From the NCBI GenBank assembly GCA_036871055.1, contig CP141893.1, positions 3,100,001 to 3,164,000 of the forward strand: a stretch of DNA of 64,000 nt. Reading direction: 5' to 3'. This DNA is from Bisbaumannia sp015645095. GTDB taxonomy: Bacteria > Pseudomonadota > Gammaproteobacteria > Pseudomonadales > Halomonadaceae. Both the position numbers and the translations under genes were made by a program. Below, piece by piece: positions 25,255 through 34,006 of the stretch (its first letter is position 1; each line of letters opens with the position of its first letter). The notes below the pieces were generated by a model. It was not told where the DNA came from and did not search any database. It was given only the letters and a program-made list of their open reading frames with translations.

Positions 25255-26330
25255 GGGGCCACCTCCCGGGGTGCCGCCAGGGCCCCGATCAGCTCGGCCA
25301 GTTGCTCCTGGGAGAGCCGCGAGGGCCCCATGTAGTAGAGCACATCGCCTTCGCAGACCGGGGTCCGGGACGGCGGATTGAGGATCTGATGACCATTGCC
25401 CCCGGCCTTGCACAGCCCCAGCAGGGTGATATCGGCACGCTGCTTGGCGACGACCAGCAGGTCCCCGTAGCAGGGACGCGCGCCGTCTCCAGCGGGTACC
25501 GTCTGCTGGAATTGGGTCGCGCCGTGGTCGAGGGCCAGCAGCTCGTTGACGACCCGGCTGATGCCCTTGTCCATGGCCGAGCGCACCAGCATCTCGATGG
25601 AGAGCCCCTGGGTGCACTCGATGCCCGGCAGGGCATCGCGCAGCATCGCCGCGGTGGCCCGATTATCGCAGTGGGCCACCACATGACAGCCCGGGTGCTT
25701 GAGCCGATAGACCGAGAGGGCGATGGTGGCGACCCGCTCGTCCGCATAGTCGTAGATGATCACCCGATCCGCTCCCCTCACCCCGGCGCGCTCCAGTAGC
25801 TGGGGGCTGGAGAAGCTCTCGCCGCGCACGAACTTCACCCGCCCGGGCAGCGGGTTCTCCATCTCGTTGACGACGCAGAGCACGATCTCGTTGGAGAACT
25901 GGGTGTCCTTGAGCAGGATATCGACCATGGCTTCGGTGGGCTCGCCGTGCCAGCCGATGATCAGGGTGTGCCCCTCGAGGTTGCCGTAATTACCCTTGCC
26001 GCACATGGCACGTCTCCAGTGTTCGGCCACGAAGGTAGCCGCCTTGCCGATGAAAGAGGCAAACAGCATGATCGAACCGGGAATCAACCAGAGGGCGGCG
26101 ATCAGCTGTCCCCCCTCGGTGGTCGGCGAATAATCGCCATAACCCACCGTGGTGGCCGTGGTGACATAGAAGTAGAGCCAGCGCGTGGCCTGAGTGGCCA
26201 CCGACTCCCCGGCCAGGAAGAACAGCAGCCAGGCACTGGCGCCATGCAGCAGCACCAGGACCATCAGCACCGGCCACGACAGCGTCAGCGCCGCGGCCTG
26301 AAGGCGCTGGTAAAGCCGTATGAGAAACAT
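25248..26330 (-). CDS. Potassium channel with cytoplasmic TrkA-N domains
   Basis: Protein of 360 residues. Two membrane helices (about 18-40 and 75-98) flank a pore loop with the selectivity filter TVGYGD at residues 61-66. The cytoplasmic part begins HTLIIGWHGEPTEAMVDILL, an RCK/TrkA-N type Rossmann fold, and ends in a TrkA-C-like region with GDVLYYMGPSRLS. The usual GxGxxG appears as GWHGEPT, so nucleotide binding may be altered. It lies inside the yjf operon between the PspA-like and DUF2491 genes. A gated potassium conductance linked to envelope stress is plausible. Confidence 0.88.
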   Translation of the reverse strand: MFLIRLYQRLQAAALTLSWPVLMVLVLLHGASAWLLFFLAGESVATQATRWLYFYVTTATTVGYGDYSPTTEGGQLIAALWLIPGSIMLFASFIGKAATFVAEHWRRAMCGKGNYGNLEGHTLIIGWHGEPTEAMVDILLKDTQFSNEIVLCVVNEMENPLPGRVKFVRGESFSSPQLLERAGVRGADRVIIYDYADERVATIALSVYRLKHPGCHVVAHCDNRATAAMLRDALPGIECTQGLSIEMLVRSAMDKGISRVVNELLALDHGATQFQQTVPAGDGARPCYGDLLVVAKQRADITLLGLCKAGGNGHQILNPPSRTPVCEGDVLYYMGPSRLSQEQLAELIGALAAPREVAPC

Positions 26331-26380
26331 GCCCTCGCTCCTTGAACGGGCGGGCCCGCGACACGGCGGGCGCGGGTCGA

Positions 26381-27100
26381 TCAGGGCGTCTCGTCACTCT
26401 TGGCCGGGGTCTCCCCCGCCGGCTGGCGCAGCCTGGCCAGGATATCCTCGGCCTGGCTGGGCCGGGCGCCGATGCCGGCCGCCTTGAGGCGTGCCTCGAG
26501 GGAGGCGCCGCTCTGCTCGTCATGGAGCTGCTCGGCCGCCTGCATCTGGGCGCTGCGTAGCTGCTGGCGCTCCTTGATGCGCTCCAGCGACTCCATGGCG
26601 GTATGCATGCGCGAGGTCTGCCCCGAGTGCTGGGCCGCCACCGCGGACTGGGCCTTCTGCACGCTATCGGTCGCCTTGACCACGGAGACCTGCTGCTTGA
26701 GCTGGCGTACCTTGTTCTCCGAATCACGGATGGCCGCCCGCAAGGACGCGATGCTCTCGTCGAACTGGGCGACGATGGTGGTCTCGGCCTCCAGCTCGCC
26801 TTGCAGCTCGACCAGGCGTTCCGCCACCTCGAGGGCCAGCCCCTCCTCGCCCTTGGCGAGGGCGGCACTGGCACTGGCCTCGAGTTCGGCGTGCTTGGCT
26901 TCGAGCTCGCCGGCCTTGTTGGCATTGAGCTGACGCTTGGCCATCACCTCGGTCAGGTGGTGCTTGGACTGCCGCAGCGCGGCCTCGGCGTCGCGGATTT
27001 CCTGATCGAGAATTCGCATGGCCTGGGAATCGACGACGGCCTGACCGGTCTCACTGGCACCGCCGCGCAGCGCGGTCAGCAATTTTCCGAAGATAGACAT
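26381..27100 (-). CDS. PspA/IM30-family protein (YjfJ)
   Basis: Coiled-coil protein of 239 residues. It starts MSIFGKLLTALRGGASETGQAVVDSQAMRILDQEIRDAEAALRQSK and is predicted to be helical up to about residue 190, with heptads through KRQLNANKAGELEAKHAELEASASAALAKGEEGLALEVAERLVELQGELEAET. PspA-like proteins polymerise on stressed membranes. ATG 27100 is used because the further upstream in-frame codon (27106) is TTG. It comes second in the operon, 30 bp after DUF2170. Confidence 0.85.
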   Translation of the reverse strand: MSIFGKLLTALRGGASETGQAVVDSQAMRILDQEIRDAEAALRQSKHHLTEVMAKRQLNANKAGELEAKHAELEASASAALAKGEEGLALEVAERLVELQGELEAETTIVAQFDESIASLRAAIRDSENKVRQLKQQVSVVKATDSVQKAQSAVAAQHSGQTSRMHTAMESLERIKERQQLRSAQMQAAEQLHDEQSGASLEARLKAAGIGARPSQAEDILARLRQPAGETPAKSDETP

Positions 27101-27130
27101 GGGCAACGTCCTTGTTTCGCGGCGGCGGAA

Positions 27131-27589
27131 TTACCGCAACTCATCCTGAAGCAGCTCGGCGGCCTGGAGGGCGGCACCGGCGGTGGCATGAAGCTCGGAG
27201 CAGATCGACGCCGGCTTCGATTCGGCGAACAGCTGGCCATAGGCCACGTAATAGTCCTGGCCATTGATCTCGGTCAGGCCGATGGAGGCCAGGGGAATCG
27301 CCATGCCCAGCCGCAAGGCCATGGCATTGAAGCGCTCCGGGGAAGCCACCGCGGCCAGCGGGGCGATGGGCGCCATCACGACCCACTGTTCGCTCTGGCG
27401 GGTAATCGTCATGGAGAGCGAGGAATAGTCGTCCAGGGACATGGCGATGGCATGGTTGCGCATGTCCAGCTCGAAATCCCCCAGGGGCCAGGCAAGCCCT
27501 CCCTCCAGAGGGAGTCGCTCGGGACGGGTCAAAATCTCGAAAAGCTCGGCAATCGAGAGCCCGGATTCCTGCGTATCGTTTGGCGCCAT
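27131..27589 (-). CDS. DUF2170 (YjfI) protein
   Basis: First gene of the yjf-type operon; 152 residues beginning MAPNDTQESGLSIAELFEIL. It contains LEGGLAWPLGDFELDMRNHAIAMSLDDYSSLSMTITRQSEQW and EINGQDYYVAYGQLFAESK, which fit DUF2170. It resembles a small acidic type III-chaperone-like fold by size and composition, though that is only an impression. Start ATG 27589 follows AGGAAGAGAG. Function is unknown. Confidence 0.78.
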   Translation of the reverse strand: MAPNDTQESGLSIAELFEILTRPERLPLEGGLAWPLGDFELDMRNHAIAMSLDDYSSLSMTITRQSEQWVVMAPIAPLAAVASPERFNAMALRLGMAIPLASIGLTEINGQDYYVAYGQLFAESKPASICSELHATAGAALQAAELLQDELR

Positions 27590-27847
27590 CGTTTCTCTCT
27601 TCCTTGATGTGAAGGGGAACCACTGGACGATGGCGATACCTCCCACGACCACCGGGACGGTGGAGAGGTCAAGGCGGGGTATCGACATCCTTGTCGGGCC
27701 ATTGTTTGCCCAACACTGACAAATAATGGCCAATCCCCTGGGCCCTCACCGGCATTGCCGATGCCCTAGGCCCAGAAAATGGCGAAGAAGAATATTCTAA
27801 ATTAATAGATAAAGACAACCCCCAGGCAGAGCGGCCCGGCAGGACAC

Positions 27848-27875
27848 AAAAAAGCCCCCGGCGGGTGCCGGGGGC
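27848..27875 (-). terminator. Rho-independent terminator after acidic protein gene
   Basis: Minus-strand stem GCCCCCGGC/GCCGGGGGC (27867-27875 with 27854-27862) followed by TTTTTT at 27848-27853. It lies 43 bp after the stop of the 27918-28277 gene and before the DUF2170 promoter region. Confidence 0.88.
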
Positions 27876-27917
27876 CAATGCGTCCGTTGGAAACGTCATG
27901 CCTCAGGGAGAAAGGCC

Positions 27918-28277
27918 TTACCAGCTGCTGTCATCCTCCTCCTCGTCTTCCCAGTCGTCCCAGGGGGTCTCCTCCTCTTCTTCCTCGTACTCGTAGGTCT
28001 CATGGGGCTGGCCTTCCGGCTCGGGCATCGGTTCGGCCTCCTGGGCCTCGCCCGGCATCGGTTCGGTGCCGCCGCCGAAGCCGGCATCATCCTGGCCGCC
28101 ATAGGCGTCCTGGGGCTCGCCGCCCATGGGCTCCTGCTGCTGGCCATGCTCCTGGTACTGCTGCTGGGCCGGATCCTGCTGGGGTTCCTGCTCGAAGGCG
28201 AAGGCCAATGGGCTGGCCATCAGGCCGAAGGAAACACCGAGAATACCGACTTGCTTGAGTGCCTTCTTGGAGAGCAT
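27918..28277 (-). CDS. Small exported, strongly acidic protein
   Basis: Protein of 119 residues of unknown family. A signal peptide (MLSKKALKQVGILGVSFGLMASPLAFA) is followed by a disordered mature part rich in Gln, Glu, Asp, Pro and Met, with near-repeats GGEPQDAYGG, EPMPGEAQEAEPMPEPEG and a terminal run of Glu and Asp before DDSSW. No Cys. The ATG at 28277 has an excellent CAAGGAGGTAGTG site. Low complexity suggests a metal- or cation-binding or halophile-adapted periplasmic protein; no function can be assigned. It follows a similarly acidic lipoprotein gene. Confidence 0.72.
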   Translation of the reverse strand: MLSKKALKQVGILGVSFGLMASPLAFAFEQEPQQDPAQQQYQEHGQQQEPMGGEPQDAYGGQDDAGFGGGTEPMPGEAQEAEPMPEPEGQPHETYEYEEEEEETPWDDWEDEEEDDSSW

Positions 28278-28368
28278 CACTACCTCCTTGATGGGTTGCA
28301 CGTCTTGCGGGGTGTGGGAGAAACCAGGGCCTGGGCCCCGTGGCGAAAGCGCCATTCATCGGGAGGGC

Positions 28369-28638
28369 CTAGAAGCCCTCGTCGTCGAAACCTTCCTCAT
28401 CGAAACCGTCGTCATACTCCGGCATCGGTTCCTGGCTGCTCATGGGATCCGCCTCCATGGCGGGGTCCTGCATGCCGGGATCCTGGGCCGACTCCATGGG
28501 CTCGGGCTGCTCCATGGCCGGTTCTTCCATGGGCGGCAGGTCGTCATCGTTGCCGCAGCCGGCCAGGGCCAGGGAGCCCAGCGAGAGGGCGGCGATGGCC
28601 GCCAGGGCCTTGAGTTTGCGGGCGGGGTGACCTTTCAT
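28369..28638 (-). CDS. Small acidic lipoprotein
   Basis: Protein of 89 residues: basic start MKGHPARKLK, hydrophobic core AAIAALSLGSLAL and lipobox LAGC with the lipidated Cys at about residue 28. The mature part is NDDDLPPMEEPAMEQPEPME and further Met-Pro-Glu-Asp repeats, ending DDGFDEEGFDDEGF. ATG 28638 follows CAGGAGGATGGGC. It shares the Glu-Pro-Met-rich style of the downstream acidic protein (92 bp away), and the two may be an operon and share a role. Family unknown. Confidence 0.7.
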   Translation of the reverse strand: MKGHPARKLKALAAIAALSLGSLALAGCGNDDDLPPMEEPAMEQPEPMESAQDPGMQDPAMEADPMSSQEPMPEYDDGFDEEGFDDEGF

Positions 28639-28938
28639 GCCCATCCTCCTGATATTCGTGGGTGGCACCTAACCCATAGCAGCGGCTATGCCAGCTCATG
28701 CCATAAAAATAAAAACAACTTTAAAATCATAAAGATAAAAACACCAAAGCATGCCGGGTCCGCGTCGCTCCAGGCGCCGGCGACCCCGTCCGGGGTGGGG
28801 AAAAATGACACATGGGTCAGGGAGAGACGGTGGCCAGGCGCCACAGGAGATCGCCAGGACGGCAACAGACAGCGCGGAAACAGGCGCGGCGCCCGAAGGC
28901 GCCGCGTAAGGCAGGTAAGCCGAGACCGACTGAGGGGA
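28639..28938. other. Intergenic region with AT-rich promoter-like stretch
   Basis: No gene is supported here. Between 28700 and 28755 lies an unusually AT-rich tract (repeated ATAAAAATAAAAAC-type sequence) in otherwise GC-rich DNA, suited to promoter opening or IHF/H-NS binding upstream of the acidic lipoprotein gene. The rest shows nothing recognisable. Confidence 0.4.
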
Positions 28939-29178
28939 TTAACGCAATCCCGGCAGCAGATAGCGCTCCAGGGCCTGGCGCACCGAGGGCAGCATCACAT
29001 CGGTCTGTTCGCTGAGTTCGCGCACCAGGTCCTGGAGGCCGGGCACGCCCACCTCCACATGCTTGAGTAGCGCCATGCGCGCACAGGTCTCGGGGCAGGC
29101 CCCCTCGGGGATGCGAATCCCCAGGGCCACCAGGCGATGGCGGAAGTCGTCGCCATCGATCAGGTCGGCGATCATCAT
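28939..29178 (-). CDS. Small protein following formate dehydrogenase genes
   Basis: Protein of 79 residues beginning MMIADLIDGDDFRHRLVALGIRIPEG, with two Cys in GACPETCARMALL. Start has a strong AAGGAGGG site. It occupies the place where the delta subunit FdsD is found in NAD-dependent formate dehydrogenase operons, but I do not see the FdsD pattern. It could be an unrelated accessory factor. A strong hairpin (29222-29251) separates it from fdsA, so expression may be reduced or separately set. Confidence 0.6.
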   Translation of the reverse strand: MMIADLIDGDDFRHRLVALGIRIPEGACPETCARMALLKHVEVGVPGLQDLVRELSEQTDVMLPSVRQALERYLLPGLR

Positions 29179-29221
29179 GGGTTGGCCCTCCTTAGTGGGA
29201 AAAGTCGTGGGGCAAAGGGCG

Positions 29222-29251
29222 GGGCAGGACCGGCCGGGGCCGGTCCTGCCC
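29222..29251. terminator. Intercistronic hairpin after fdsA
   Basis: GGGCAGGACCGG pairs with CCGGTCCTGCCC in a stem of 13-14 bp with a 2-4 nt loop, beginning 6 bp past the fdsA stop. No T-run follows. It may be a partial terminator or an RNA stability element between fdsA and the 79-residue gene. Confidence 0.55.
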
Positions 29252-29256
29252 GCCGA

Positions 29257-32088
29257 TCAGGCCGCCTCCGCCGGGCTCAGGCGACAGGCCGCATACTTGA
29301 ACTCCGGAATCTTCCCATAGGGGTCGAGGGCCGGGTTGGTCAGCAGGTTGGCCGCGGCCTCCCCGTAGCAGAAGGGCACGAAGACCATGCCCTCCGGCAT
29401 CGCCGGGTCGACCCGCGCCCTGAGGGTGATCGCCCCCCGTCGGGTGGTGATGGTCAGCGCATCCCCCGGGGCCAGCCCCAGCCGTTGCAGCTCGGCGGGG
29501 GCCAGGCTGGCCACCGCCTCCGGCTCCAGGTCGTCGAGGACGGTGGCACGGCGGGTCATGGAGCCGGTGTGCCAGTGCTCCAGCTGACGCCCGGTGGTCA
29601 GCACCGTGGGGAAGGCATCGTCCACCGGCTCATCCGGCGGCAGCGGCCGGGTGGGCGAGAATTTCGCCCGTCCGCTGGCGGTGGGGAAGGCGTCGGAGAA
29701 GACCACGTCCGCCCCCGGGGCGTCGTCCGCCGGGCAGGGGTAGGTCACCGACTGCTCCCGCTCCAGGCGCTCCCAGGAGATATGATCCAGGGACGGCATG
29801 CCGCGCTTCATCTCGGCGAAGACGTCCCGCGGGTGCTGGTAGTTCCAGTCCAGGCCGAAGCGCTTGGCGATCTCCTGGATGATCCACCAGTCCGGCTTGG
29901 CCTGGCCCGGCAGCGGCAGGGCCGCGCGGCCCAGCTGCACCTGGCGGTTGGTGTTGGTAACGCTGCCGTCCTTCTCCGGCCAGGCGGAGGCGGGCAGGAT
30001 GACGTCGGCGAACTGGGCGGTCTCGGTGACGAAGAGGTCCTGCACCACCAGGTGCTCGAGCTCGCCGAGCGCCTGGCGGGCGTGCTCCAGGTCCGGGTCG
30101 GACATCGCCGGGTTCTCGCCCTGGATATACATGCCCTTGATGGTACCGGCATGGATGGCGTCCATGATCTCCACCACGGTGAGGCCCGGCTCCGGGTCCA
30201 GGGGCGTGTTCCACAGCTCCTCGAAGGCGGCGCGTACCTGGTCGTCGCTGACCGGCTGATAGTCCGGCATCACCATGGGGATCAGGCCCGCATCGGAGGC
30301 GCCCTGGACGTTGTTCTGGCCGCGCAGCGGGTGCAGGCCGGTGCCGGGGCGCCCGGTCTGGCCGCAGGCCAGGGCCAGGGAGATCAGGCAGCGGGCGTTG
30401 TCGGTGCCGTGAGTATGCTGGGAAATACCCATGCCCCAGAAGATCATCGCCCGCTCGGCGGTGGCGTAGAGCCGCGCCACCTCGCGGATGGTCTCCGGCT
30501 CGACGCCGCACAGGCCGCTCATCGCCTCGGGGGTCATGTCCACCACATGAGCCTCGAGGGCCTCGAAGCCCTCGGTGTGCTGGGCGATATAGGCCTCGTC
30601 GTAGAGCCCCTCGGTGACGACCACGTTGAGCATGGCGTTGAACAGCGCCACGTCGGCCCCCGGCGAGAAGCGCACGCTCAGATGGGCGTAGGCGTCGAGG
30701 GCCTGGCCGCGGGGATCGAGGATCAGGATCTTGGTGCCGCGCTTGGCGGCCTGCTTGAAGAAGGTCGCCGCCACCGGGTGGTTCACCGCCGGGTTGCAGC
30801 CGGTGAGGATCACCACGTCGGCCTCGCTGGCCTGCATGAAGGAGGCAGTCACGGCGCCGGAGCCGATGCACTCCATCAGCGCCGCCACCGAACTGGCGTG
30901 GCACAGCCGGGTGCAGTGGTCCACATGGTTGGAGCCGAAGCCGGTGCGCACCAGCTTCTGGAACAGCCAGGCCTCCTCGTTGGAGCACTTGGCGCTGCCG
31001 AAGCCGGCCAGCGCCGCCGGGCCGTGGGCCGCCTTGAGGTCGACGAGCCCCCGGGCGGCGACGTCCAGGGCCTCCTCCCAGCTCGCCTCGCGGAAGTGAG
31101 TCAAGGGGTTCACCGGATCGAAGGCCGGATCGATGCCCTTGGCCACCCCGGGCTTGCGGATCAGCGGCGTGGTGAGCCGCGAGGGGTGGCGCGGGTAGTC
31201 GTAGCCGAAGCGCCCCTTGACGCACAGGCGGTTCGCGTTGGAGGGGCCGTCGCGCCCCTCGACGAAGAGGATCTCGTCGTCCTTGATATGGTAGGTCAGC
31301 TGGCAGCCCACCCCGCAGTAGGGGCACACCGAGTCGACCTGGCGATCGGCCACCGCGGAGTCGCCATGGCCCGCCTGATCGATCAGGGTGGCCGGCATCA
31401 GAGCGCCGGTGGGACAGGCCTGGACGCACTCGCCGCAGGCCACGCAGGTGCTGTCGCCCATGGGGTCGTCGAAGTCGAAGACGATCTTCGCCGCCGAGCC
31501 ACGGTGGGCCAGGCCGATGACGTCGTTGACCTGGACCTCGCGACAAGCGCGCACGCAGAGGTTGCACTCGATGCAGGCGTCGAGATTGACGCGCATGGCG
31601 GAGTGGCTGGCATCCTGGGTTAATGAGCCCTCACGGGGGGCCACATGATGCACCACGCCCTCCCGGCGGGTCGGCAGTTGGCTGCGCACCGCCGTGGCGT
31701 CGATGGCCAGCTGGTCGGCCATGGCCCAGAAGTGGCTGGACCGGTCGGGGCCGTCGTCGCGCTCCGGCTGGTCGACCAGCAGCAGCTCCATCACCCCTTC
31801 CCGGGCGGTACGCGCCCGCTCGGAACTGGCGCTCCTGACCACCAGGCCCGGGGCCGCCTCGCGCAAGCAGCTGGCGGCCAGGGCGCGCTCGCCCTCGATC
31901 TCCACCATGCAGGCGCGACAGTTGCCATCGGCGCGGTAGCCGCTGGCGTCCTTGAAGCAGAGGTGGGGAATGGTCTCGCCGGCGCGCTTGGCCACCTGCC
32001 AGAGGGTCTCGCCCCGGTAAGCGCTCACTTCCACGCCATCCAGCGTCAGGGTAAAGCTTTCGTTTGAGCTCGGTTCGGTCATGCTCAT
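29257..32088 (-). CDS. fdsA: NAD-dependent formate dehydrogenase, molybdenum alpha subunit
   Basis: Catalytic subunit of 943 residues that oxidises formate to CO2. Order of domains: plant-type 2Fe-2S (CRACMVEIEGERALAASC, about residues 57-75), NuoG-like His/Cys and two 4Fe-4S clusters (CIECNLCVRACREV, CVACGECVQACPTGAL), then the molybdopterin domain starting CPYCGVGCQLTYHIKD. The active site is HCTRLCH, with Cys rather than selenocysteine. The molybdopterin dinucleotide-binding domain is C-terminal. It follows the diaphorase gene by 6 bp. It completes formaldehyde disposal from betaine demethylation and yields NADH. Confidence 0.93.
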   Translation of the reverse strand: MSMTEPSSNESFTLTLDGVEVSAYRGETLWQVAKRAGETIPHLCFKDASGYRADGNCRACMVEIEGERALAASCLREAAPGLVVRSASSERARTAREGVMELLLVDQPERDDGPDRSSHFWAMADQLAIDATAVRSQLPTRREGVVHHVAPREGSLTQDASHSAMRVNLDACIECNLCVRACREVQVNDVIGLAHRGSAAKIVFDFDDPMGDSTCVACGECVQACPTGALMPATLIDQAGHGDSAVADRQVDSVCPYCGVGCQLTYHIKDDEILFVEGRDGPSNANRLCVKGRFGYDYPRHPSRLTTPLIRKPGVAKGIDPAFDPVNPLTHFREASWEEALDVAARGLVDLKAAHGPAALAGFGSAKCSNEEAWLFQKLVRTGFGSNHVDHCTRLCHASSVAALMECIGSGAVTASFMQASEADVVILTGCNPAVNHPVAATFFKQAAKRGTKILILDPRGQALDAYAHLSVRFSPGADVALFNAMLNVVVTEGLYDEAYIAQHTEGFEALEAHVVDMTPEAMSGLCGVEPETIREVARLYATAERAMIFWGMGISQHTHGTDNARCLISLALACGQTGRPGTGLHPLRGQNNVQGASDAGLIPMVMPDYQPVSDDQVRAAFEELWNTPLDPEPGLTVVEIMDAIHAGTIKGMYIQGENPAMSDPDLEHARQALGELEHLVVQDLFVTETAQFADVILPASAWPEKDGSVTNTNRQVQLGRAALPLPGQAKPDWWIIQEIAKRFGLDWNYQHPRDVFAEMKRGMPSLDHISWERLEREQSVTYPCPADDAPGADVVFSDAFPTASGRAKFSPTRPLPPDEPVDDAFPTVLTTGRQLEHWHTGSMTRRATVLDDLEPEAVASLAPAELQRLGLAPGDALTITTRRGAITLRARVDPAMPEGMVFVPFCYGEAAANLLTNPALDPYGKIPEFKYAACRLSPAEAA

Positions 32089-32094
32089 TCTCCC

Positions 32095-33813
32095 TTACCC
32101 CTTGACGATCACGTTCTGGGCGGCGAGTTCACCGCGGAAATCCTTGAGTAGCCCCAGCACCGGATTGGGGGCCGCCTGGCCGAGGCCACAGATGGAGGCG
32201 TCCATCATCACCTGCGACAAGCGGGTCAGGACTTCGGCGTCCCATTCGTCGCCCTCGAGCAGGGTCAGCATCTTCTCGGTGCCCACCCGGCAGGGGGTGC
32301 ACTGACCGCAGGACTCGTCGGCGAAGAAGGCCAGCAGGTTGGTGGCCACGGCGCGCAGGTCGTCCTGGTCGGAGAGCACCATCACCGCCGCCGAGCCGAT
32401 GAAACAGCCGTGCTCCTGGAGGGTGTCGAAGTCCAGGGGAATGTCCGCCTTGGACGCCGGCAAAATGCCCCCGGAGGCGCCGCCGGGCAGGTAGGCGGCC
32501 AGGCGATGGCCCTCGGCCATGCCACCGCAGTGCTCCTCGATCAGCTCATTGAGGGTGATGCCCGCCGGGGCCAGGTAGACCCCGGGACGCTTGACCCGGC
32601 CGGAGACCGAGAAGCTGCGCAGCCCCATCCGACCGTGGCGGCCCTGGCTCGAGAAGGCCTCGGCGCCACGCTGCCAGATCAGCGGGATCCAGTAGACGGT
32701 CTCCACGTTGTTGACCAGGGTGGGCCGGTCGAAGAGGCCCTTCTGGGCGACGAAGGGAGGACGGTGGCGGGGCTTGCCCGGCTTGCCCTCCAGGGACTCG
32801 ATCATCGCCGACTCCTCGCCGCAGATATAGGCGCCAGCACCGCGACGCACCACGATATACCCCGGCGCCACCAGCCTGGCGGCCTCGAGTTCGGCGATCG
32901 CCTCGGCGAGCACGGCGTGCAGGCCCGGGTATTCGTCGCGCAGGTAGATATAGAGGGCCTCGGCCTCCACCGCCCAGGCGCTGACCAGGGCCCCTTCCAG
33001 GAAGCGGTGCGGGGCCCGCTCCAGGTAGTAGCGATCCTTGAAGGTGCCGGGCTCGCCCTCGTCGGCGTTGATGGCGCAGTAGCGCGGCCCCGCTTCCTGA
33101 CGCACGAAGTGCCACTTCTTGAAGGTCGGGAAGCCGGCGCCGCCCAGGCCGCGCAGGTTGGCCTGCTGCATGGCCTCCATCAGCGCCTCCACCGTCACCT
33201 CGCCGTCGTGGCAGGCCTGCAGCAGCTCGAAGCCGCCCTCGCAGCGGTAGGCCTCGAGGCGCTGCCAGTCGATGGCCTCGGGGTGGGTCTCGTCGGCCTC
33301 GATGGCCGCCCGGACCCGGGCCGCATCGGCCCGGCCCAGGTGGCGATGCCCCACCTCCACCACCGGCGCCGTGTCGCAGCGCCCCATGCAGGGCGCCCGC
33401 AGCACCCGCACCGCCTCGGCATCCAGGCCCGCTTCCAGCTCCGCGCGCAGCGCCTCGGCGCCGGCCAGCTGGCAGGAGAGCGAGTCGCAGACACGGATGG
33501 TCAGTGCCGGCGGCGCCACCTGGTCGTCATGCACCACGTCGAAGTGGGCATAGAAGGTGGCGGTCTCGTAGACCGCCGCCATGGGCAGGTTCATGTAGGT
33601 GGCCAGGGCGCGCAGGTCCGCCAGGGCGAGATGGCCCCGGGCGTCCTGGATGACGTGCAGGTGTTCGATCAACAGGTCGCGGCGGCGCAGCGCGGCATCC
33701 CGGCGCTCGTCGCCCAGCAGTTCACGCAATCCCTCGAGACGAGCGGGATCGAGCTCTCGTCCGCGGGGCTTGCCGCGGAAGCGGCGCTTGGGGGTCACGG
33801 TCTGGACGGTCAT
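32095..33813 (-). CDS. Formate dehydrogenase diaphorase, fused gamma and beta subunits
   Basis: Protein of 572 residues joining a NuoE-like part (about 1-165; 2Fe-2S ligands in CDSLSCQL and CMGRCDTAP) to a NuoF-like part (about 190-570; FMN/NAD site RGLGGAGFPTFKKW, NADEGEPGTFKDRYYLE and GAGAYICGEESAMIESLEG; 4Fe-4S CGQCTPC). It takes electrons from FdsA and reduces NAD. Usually these are separate FdsG and FdsB proteins; the fusion is in one open frame without a frameshift. It is the first gene of the fds operon. It has a basic N-terminal tail of about 20 residues. Confidence 0.92.
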   Translation of the reverse strand: MTVQTVTPKRRFRGKPRGRELDPARLEGLRELLGDERRDAALRRRDLLIEHLHVIQDARGHLALADLRALATYMNLPMAAVYETATFYAHFDVVHDDQVAPPALTIRVCDSLSCQLAGAEALRAELEAGLDAEAVRVLRAPCMGRCDTAPVVEVGHRHLGRADAARVRAAIEADETHPEAIDWQRLEAYRCEGGFELLQACHDGEVTVEALMEAMQQANLRGLGGAGFPTFKKWHFVRQEAGPRYCAINADEGEPGTFKDRYYLERAPHRFLEGALVSAWAVEAEALYIYLRDEYPGLHAVLAEAIAELEAARLVAPGYIVVRRGAGAYICGEESAMIESLEGKPGKPRHRPPFVAQKGLFDRPTLVNNVETVYWIPLIWQRGAEAFSSQGRHGRMGLRSFSVSGRVKRPGVYLAPAGITLNELIEEHCGGMAEGHRLAAYLPGGASGGILPASKADIPLDFDTLQEHGCFIGSAAVMVLSDQDDLRAVATNLLAFFADESCGQCTPCRVGTEKMLTLLEGDEWDAEVLTRLSQVMMDASICGLGQAAPNPVLGLLKDFRGELAAQNVIVKG

Positions 33814-33956
33814 TGGGCACTCGTTATTGTCTTGATCGGCGTCTTACCGAATGTTGGCACTCCCCCCGCGGGCTGACAACGGCCGATTGGGCCGCCCATG
33901 GAAGCATAGGCATGTGGATGTCGCCCTCAGCTAGGGTGGGCCGAAGAATCAACGAC

Positions 33957-33980
33957 GACGGCGCCCCGTAGGGCGCCGTC
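33957..33980 (-). terminator. Hairpin terminator after fdhA
   Basis: GACGGCGCCC pairs with GGGCGCCGTC around a CGTA loop. It is downstream of fdhA on the minus strand, after a duplicated copy of the gene's tail, and is followed by a moderately T-rich GTTGATTCTTC. Confidence 0.65.
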
Positions 33981-34006
33981 GAGGGCCGCAAAAAGAGCGG
34001 GATTAA

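Noticed and set aside
28939..29178. Assignment as FdsD
   Set aside because: Position fits but the sequence lacks the usual FdsD pattern, so no gene symbol was given.
29137..31623. Long plus-strand open frame opposite fdsA
   Set aside because: High-GC antisense shadow; the minus strand encodes unmistakable formate dehydrogenase motifs and the plus frame is His/Gly/Val-rich without a family.
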